Shown here one piece after another: positions 59,910 through 64,000 of a stretch of DNA of 64,000 bases (its first letter is position 1; each line of letters opens with the position of its first letter). Position numbers and translations under genes: made by a program. This DNA comes from Bacteroidales bacterium (GTDB lineage: Bacteria; Bacteroidota; Bacteroidia; Bacteroidales; F082), in contig JAKIVD010000002.1 in the NCBI GenBank assembly GCA_021647205.1, positions 62,001 to 126,000 on the forward strand, written 5' to 3'. Under the pieces are notes generated by a model, which had not been told where the DNA came from, searched no databases, and saw only the letters and a program-made list of their open reading frames with translations.

Positions 59910-60521
59910 CTATTTCAATTCCCTCACCGGAGTCAACGGATGAAAAAGATAAAGCCTGTTGTTTTGCAGGTTCAGGCATTTGTAGCGTGTGCGTTGTTTT
60001 TCCCCTTTTTTGAAACGCATACCATTTTGCGTTTGAAAAACAGTATTTGTATTTAAATCTTCAACGCGGATTTCGGTTTTTTCTTTATCGTAGCGGAGCA
60101 GTACCCGGCTCAACTCCAACTCGGTGGTACTCGAAGCTTTGGCGTTGACAATGCTTTTTGAAAGCGCCTGTTGAATATCGGACGGGAAAACGTCATTTTT
60201 CAAAATCACCAGCATCATTCGCCGGTAGGCTTTTTTCCATTCCGTACCATGCGGTAGAACGGTGGTTTTGTATTCTTCAAAAACCTGCAAATGCGCCAGT
60301 TCGTGTACAAAGGTGATGAGAAAAGCGTAGGGATTCAGGTTGTGGTTAACGGTGATGCGGTGGTTGGGTTGGTGGATGGGTGGACGGTAATCGCCGAGCT
60401 TGGTTTTGCGGTTGCGCGTAATTTTCAAATGAATTTTGTTTTGCACTATCCACTTGTAAACCTGGTCAACAGCCCCTTCCGGAAGGTATTGCCGGAGTAT
60501 GGTCTTGTCATCTTCTTTCAT
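59910..60521 (-). CDS. SprT-like zinc metalloprotease-fold protein
   Basis: A 203-residue protein with TFVHELAHLQVFEEY (His73, Glu74, His77) and a following LPHGTEWKKAYRRM, the arrangement of SprT-like zincins. Related SPRTN proteins cleave DNA-protein crosslinks, but the bacterial function is unclear. The C-terminus has no zinc-ribbon cysteines beyond a single one. ATG 60521 is chosen: a GTG two codons upstream overlaps the TATCTTTG box, making it improbable. The transcript is close to leaderless. Confidence 0.85.
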   Translation of the reverse strand: MKEDDKTILRQYLPEGAVDQVYKWIVQNKIHLKITRNRKTKLGDYRPPIHQPNHRITVNHNLNPYAFLITFVHELAHLQVFEEYKTTVLPHGTEWKKAYRRMMLVILKNDVFPSDIQQALSKSIVNAKASSTTELELSRVLLRYDKEKTEIRVEDLNTNTVFQTQNGMRFKKGEKQRTRYKCLNLQNNRLYLFHPLTPVRELK

Positions 60522-60526
60522 TGGCA

Positions 60527-60534
60527 CAAAGATA
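60527..60534 (-). promoter_or_regulatory. -7 promoter box of the SprT-like gene
   Basis: TATCTTTG on the minus strand, 5 nt before ATG 60521, so the transcript is nearly leaderless; fixes the start. Confidence 0.7.
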
Positions 60535-60706
60535 GTGTTTTACGGGTTTGGTGTTATTCTTAAAGAAGTGTTTTTTCCTTACGGGAATAGATTTTATTGT
60601 TAAATTGCCGGATGTATTTTAACTTGTTTTGATGAAGCATCCATTAAGCCGGTGGGTTAACCCGTCGGCTCACACACGAGAATGAGTATATCAAAAATAT
60701 AAACAG

Positions 60707-61225
60707 ATGAAAAAGAAAGCCCTTTTTTGGATCACCCTGGTATTTACGCTGGCACTTTTTACTGCTTTGAATGTTGTTGATAAACAACTAAAAAATGATG
60801 TTGTCCCCAATGGGATTGTTTCATTTCAATTTGCCAAAAGCCTGGATAACGCTGTCAAAATGATAGACTCCTGGGATACTGATGCCAAAATTTTTGCTGC
60901 AATCAGCCTCGGGATAGATTACCTTTATTTGGTTGCTTATGGTAGTTTTCTGTCCTTGTCCGTTTTGTTGCTGGCAGCCAGATTACCGGATGGTTTCCTG
61001 AAAAAAGCAGCTGGAGCAGTGGTGCTCCTGATCATCCTGGCTGCGCTGTTGGATGGTGTTGAGAATTATGCGTCAATCAGGTTGCTTACCGGAACCCATA
61101 CCGGGTCAATGGTTTCAGTTGTTTATTTTTGTGCCGGCCTAAAATTTGGTTTGCTGGCGGTTGGGGCCCTTTATCTGTTGGCCGGATTAGCTGTTGCGGG
61201 TTTGAAAAAAGCTGGCAAAATATAA
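60707..61225 (+). CDS. Small integral membrane protein of unknown function
   Basis: A 172-residue protein with four hydrophobic helices: FWITLVFTLALFTAL, a segment around LGIDYLYLVAYGSFLSLSVLLL, GAVVLLIILAALLDGVENYASI, and LKFGLLAVGALYLLAGLAVAG. An acidic DGVENY motif lies at the end of the third helix. I do not recognise the family. It stands alone between a divergent SprT-like gene and a convergent lipoprotein gene. Confidence 0.7.
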   Translation: MKKKALFWITLVFTLALFTALNVVDKQLKNDVVPNGIVSFQFAKSLDNAVKMIDSWDTDAKIFAAISLGIDYLYLVAYGSFLSLSVLLLAARLPDGFLKKAAGAVVLLIILAALLDGVENYASIRLLTGTHTGSMVSVVYFCAGLKFGLLAVGALYLLAGLAVAGLKKAGKI

Positions 61226-61312
61226 GCCCGCTGTTTTGTAGAGAAGGTTTTTGAGTTCTTTTTGATTTTAATATAATATAGAACTCCACATCCCAAGTGC
61301 TGCTAATGTTTT

Positions 61313-61546
61313 TTATGTTTGCCTATTGATGGATGGATGTTGCAGGTTGTGCGGGTTGCAGGTTGCCAATAGCCAGGTGTTTTTCTGAACAACTCCTTTT
61401 TGTTGCAAAAAGCTAAACCCGGAACAGTCACAGTTTTTTTTTCTTTTCTTTTTTTTCGCAGGATAGTGGTGTCGCGAAGTATTGCAAGCCGAAACTAAAA
61501 TCGCCAGCAGAAAAAATACAAGAATAAAAAAATACTTTGGCTTCAC
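61313..61546 (-). CDS. Very small lipoprotein
   Basis: A 77-residue frame with a good lipoprotein signal (FFILVFFLLAILVSAC, lipid at about Cys21), then a Lys/Arg-rich stretch and KKNCDCSGF. Small Bacteroidota lipoproteins with a basic run followed by CxC are common, which supports a real gene. The last 25 residues look atypical, so the true 3' end could differ through a frameshift. No function known. Confidence 0.5.
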   Translation of the reverse strand: MKPKYFFILVFFLLAILVSACNTSRHHYPAKKKKRKKNCDCSGFSFLQQKGVVQKNTWLLATCNPHNLQHPSINRQT

Positions 61547-61715
61547 AATTTAAGGGGGTTGAATTTGTGTCCGCGCTGCGAAAGTAAATGTTTTTCTTTC
61601 AACAAAACCGAAAACCGGGAGACGGAAATTAGTAGTTGGAAGTGGGGTTTTACACGATAAGGGCGGTTCCATCTCCGCATACTTTTGATTCAGCCTGATA
61701 ATTAATTGGTATTAC

Positions 61716-61723
61716 TACTTTTG
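61716..61723 (+). promoter_or_regulatory. -7 promoter box of the GT39 gene
   Basis: TACTTTTG, 23 nt before ATG 61747. Confidence 0.6.
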
Positions 61724-61746
61724 CAGGCCAAGCTCAATCCGCCGCC

Positions 61747-63486
61747 ATGCAACAGGAATCCGGGATTACCCAATCGTTTGCCCGCTCAAGGGTATTTTAT
61801 TACAGCATGCTGGCCTTTTGGTTCGTGCTTAACCTTTTACAGTCACGCTTTACCGAGCTGTTGCACGACGAGGCCTACTACTACTTTTATTCATTGGACC
61901 TGGCATGGGGATATTACGACCATCCGCCTGTCATCGCACTCCTGATAAAGTCGGGCACTGCGCTTTTTGACAACGAGCTGGGCGTACGGTTTTTTATCAG
62001 TTTGATGTCGGTGGCTACCCTCGCCCTGCTTGTAAAAATGGCAAAAGTCAGGAACTATCTTTTGTTCTTTACGCTTTTGTTTTCTGTTTTCATCATTCAT
62101 GCCGGGGGGTTCATTGCTGTACCTGACATCCCGCTTATCTTTTTCACGGCGCTGTTTTTGTACTTCTACAAGAATTACATGGAGCGCAACAGTTGGCTTG
62201 ATGTGCTGTTGGTTTCGCTGGCCATTGCCGGTGCACTTTACAGCAAATACCTGGGATTGCTGGTGGTTGTTTTCACTTTTGTTTCCAACCCGACACTGCT
62301 GCGCCGAAAAACTTTCTGGGTCATTGTGCTGCTGTCGGCTTCGGCGATGGTTCCGCATCTTATCTGGCAAGTCAACCACAATTACCCTTCCATTTATTTT
62401 CACCTCGTGGAACGGAGCCGCAATTCGTATTTCGGATGGATGAATATCATCAATTATTTGCTGGGACAGGTTGTTTTGCTTAATCCCCTTGTTGCATTTT
62501 TCTTCCTGTATTTTGCCTTTAAACTACCGGCCAAAAACCTCTTTACCAGAGCCTTGAAATTCAATGTTTACGGCATTATGTTGTTTGGGTTGTTGCTCAC
62601 GTTCCTGGGGCCTGTCGAAGCTAACTGGACTGTTGCTGCATACATTCCGGTTATTGTTCTGGCCTATCCTGCCATCGAAAAAAAATCTTCCTGGCATAAA
62701 GCGGCCTACATGCTCAGTGCAGTCAGCATCCTCATTATTGTCGTCTTGCGGCTGTACCTGGTGCTGGGTGTCCCGTCGCAAAAATCAGGGCCTGGCCTGC
62801 AAAAGGAATTCCATGGCTGGGATGTCTGGGCCGATGAAGTAGAAAAAATTGCCGGCGACAGGCCGGTAGTTTTTGCCAGTTCTTACCAACTGCCTTCCAA
62901 GTATGTTTACTATGCAGGGAAAGAGAGCTTTACGTTTAATTATATGCGTTACCGGAAAAACCAGTTTGACCTTGAAAATATAGAAACCAAGCTGATGGAC
63001 AGGAAGGTTTTGTTCATGAACCCTGATCCGGTAATCATTTTAAACGATGAAATAGTTTACCGGCTTCCACGTGTTGACAGTACCCTGATTATGGGAAGAT
63101 GGTGGTATTACAGCGCGATAAAGCATTACCGGTCCTACAATTTTCTGCCCCTTAAAATCGGCCTGACCGCAGCGGAATTTCCGGCCGGCTCCGAGATTGA
63201 AATCCCGATTGAACTGATGAACCCGTTAAATGAACCCCTTACAATTGAACAGGAGGAAGGTGATTCGTGGTTGACCGTTTCATTCGTAAGGCATGGGACG
63301 GTTATTTTGTATGAGGAAGTCGAAGATATTTCAAACCTGACAATTAACAAATCCTACCAAACCGTTTTGCATACCAAAGTACCTGCCGAACCGGGAAAGT
63401 ACAATTTGTGGGTGTCTATCCGGTCGGGATGGCTTCCTCCCGGCTTAAACAGCAGGTTGTACAAACTGGAGGTTACCGGGGATTAG
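61747..63486 (+). CDS. GT39/ArnT-like membrane glycosyltransferase
   Basis: A 579-residue polytopic protein. The first loop reads LLHDEAYYYFYSLDLAWGYYDHPPVIALLI, the DEAYY and YYDHPP motifs being hallmarks of the PMT_2/ArnT family (the Asp-Glu contacting the lipid-phosphate sugar). About eleven hydrophobic segments follow, then a soluble C-terminal domain (about residues 350-579). The donor is polyprenyl-phosphate-linked; acceptor is unknown, possibly lipid A or a glycoprotein. A TACTTTTG box precedes it. Confidence 0.88.
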   Translation: MQQESGITQSFARSRVFYYSMLAFWFVLNLLQSRFTELLHDEAYYYFYSLDLAWGYYDHPPVIALLIKSGTALFDNELGVRFFISLMSVATLALLVKMAKVRNYLLFFTLLFSVFIIHAGGFIAVPDIPLIFFTALFLYFYKNYMERNSWLDVLLVSLAIAGALYSKYLGLLVVVFTFVSNPTLLRRKTFWVIVLLSASAMVPHLIWQVNHNYPSIYFHLVERSRNSYFGWMNIINYLLGQVVLLNPLVAFFFLYFAFKLPAKNLFTRALKFNVYGIMLFGLLLTFLGPVEANWTVAAYIPVIVLAYPAIEKKSSWHKAAYMLSAVSILIIVVLRLYLVLGVPSQKSGPGLQKEFHGWDVWADEVEKIAGDRPVVFASSYQLPSKYVYYAGKESFTFNYMRYRKNQFDLENIETKLMDRKVLFMNPDPVIILNDEIVYRLPRVDSTLIMGRWWYYSAIKHYRSYNFLPLKIGLTAAEFPAGSEIEIPIELMNPLNEPLTIEQEEGDSWLTVSFVRHGTVILYEEVEDISNLTINKSYQTVLHTKVPAEPGKYNLWVSIRSGWLPPGLNSRLYKLEVTGD

Positions 63487-63618
63487 TATTTTACCATGAA
63501 CCCCGATTATTTTTTCAGCCTCTAAATGTTCTTTCCGTTCTCTTCGCTTTAAAATCCGCTTAAATACCCGCAATAAATTCCTTAATTTGCAGTTAATAAA
63601 GGAACAAAAATAACATCA

Positions 63619-64000
63619 ATGATTAAAAAACAACTTTTAACACTTTTGCTTTTTGCTTTCGGTTTTTCGCAATGGATTTCGGCACAGGGTATTGCCATTG
63701 GCGAATGGCGGACCCATCTTCCTTACGACAAAATAATAGACGTGGCAGTTGCCGGAGATATTGTTTTTGCGGCAAGCCCTTACAGTATGTTTACTTACAA
63801 TACCGGCGACAACAGTATGGTCCGTTTCGACAAAGTAAAAGGGCTCAGCGATGTGGGTATTGTTAAAATCCGCTACAACCCCCAAATTAAATCGCTGCTT
63901 GTTGCCTACACAAATACCAACTTAGACATTGTGCACGAGGACGGAAGTATTGTCAATATTTCAGATATTAAAGACAAAGATATACTCGGTAAAAAAACCA
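63619..64000 (+). CDS. PorZ-like type IX secretion protein, N-terminal part
   Basis: The frame opens at ATG 63619 (MIKKQLLTLLLFAFGFSQWISA, a signal peptide) and runs off the right edge after 127 codons. WRTHLPYDKIIDVAVAGDIVFAASPYSMFTY and LSDVGIVKIRYNPQIKSLLVAYTNTNLDIV resemble the first beta-propeller blades of PorZ, a T9SS component that binds anionic lipopolysaccharide next to the sortase PorU. This fits the T9SS substrates in the window. The family call rests on the N-terminus only, and other two-component-regulator propellers look similar. Confidence 0.75.
   Translation, partial: MIKKQLLTLLLFAFGFSQWISAQGIAIGEWRTHLPYDKIIDVAVAGDIVFAASPYSMFTYNTGDNSMVRFDKVKGLSDVGIVKIRYNPQIKSLLVAYTNTNLDIVHEDGSIVNISDIKDKDILGKKT

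Overview
The window comes from a Bacteroidota chromosome, most likely a Bacteroidales/Marinilabiliales-like lineage. Evidence: three proteins carry type IX secretion (T9SS) C-terminal sorting tails, and a PorZ-like gene starts at the right edge. An S46 dipeptidyl-peptidase and the Bacteroidota-typical block ftsX-DUF3098-uppP-truB-queA are present. Start codons are repeatedly preceded by the Bacteroidota -7 promoter box TAnnTTTG, often only 3-12 nt upstream. I saw no rRNA, tRNA, CRISPR array, integrase or complete insertion sequence.

Layout. 1-3.2 kb: the N-terminal part of an aldehyde dehydrogenase and a two-gene reverse transsulfuration operon. 3.5-11.4 kb: a GT-C type membrane glycosyltransferase, RNase R, RuvC, a flippase-like membrane protein with a GT2 glycosyltransferase, and IspD. 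11.5-15.6 kb: queA, truB, uppP, a DUF3098 gene and ftsX on the minus strand. 15.7-25.7 kb: a D-Ala-D-Ala dipeptidase homologue, leuS with an odd in-frame insertion, and a very large alpha-2-macroglobulin-like protein. 26-31.5 kb: a minus-strand set of secreted and lipoprotein genes (one a leucine-rich-repeat protein built of three modules) plus an Rhs remnant and palindromic repeats. 31.9-34.7 kb: radical SAM, DUF1295 and DUF6873-like proteins.

34.9-42.5 kb is the most unusual part. aspS is followed by two closely related AAA ATPase/DUF4143 genes, a U32-family gene, and a third ATPase/DUF4143 gene divergent from folA. A copy of the 3' end of aspS lies after the first ATPase gene, with 75 bp identical to the original. 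Each of the three ATPase genes has an inverted repeat built into its promoter. This suggests a small self-regulated module that repeatedly settles in this neighbourhood.

42.6-54.9 kb holds mostly housekeeping genes: a PHP phosphatase, Hsp20, fabH-rpmF-DUF177, proline dehydrogenase, an S41 protease, an S46 peptidase and mannose-1-phosphate guanylyltransferase, with one T9SS-secreted LVIVD protein among them. 55.1-59.8 kb is a visibly A+T-richer pair of T9SS substrates: an FG-GAP repeat protein and a clan CD (legumain-like) protease fused to a beta-helix and a TPR-like segment. 59.9-64 kb holds a SprT-like protein, small membrane proteins, a GT39 glycosyltransferase and the start of a PorZ-like protein.

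Intergenic DNA is rich in palindromes. One family has unrelated, self-complementary stems around a constant TTTGTAA loop. Another palindromic element appears to have been inserted in frame into leuS.
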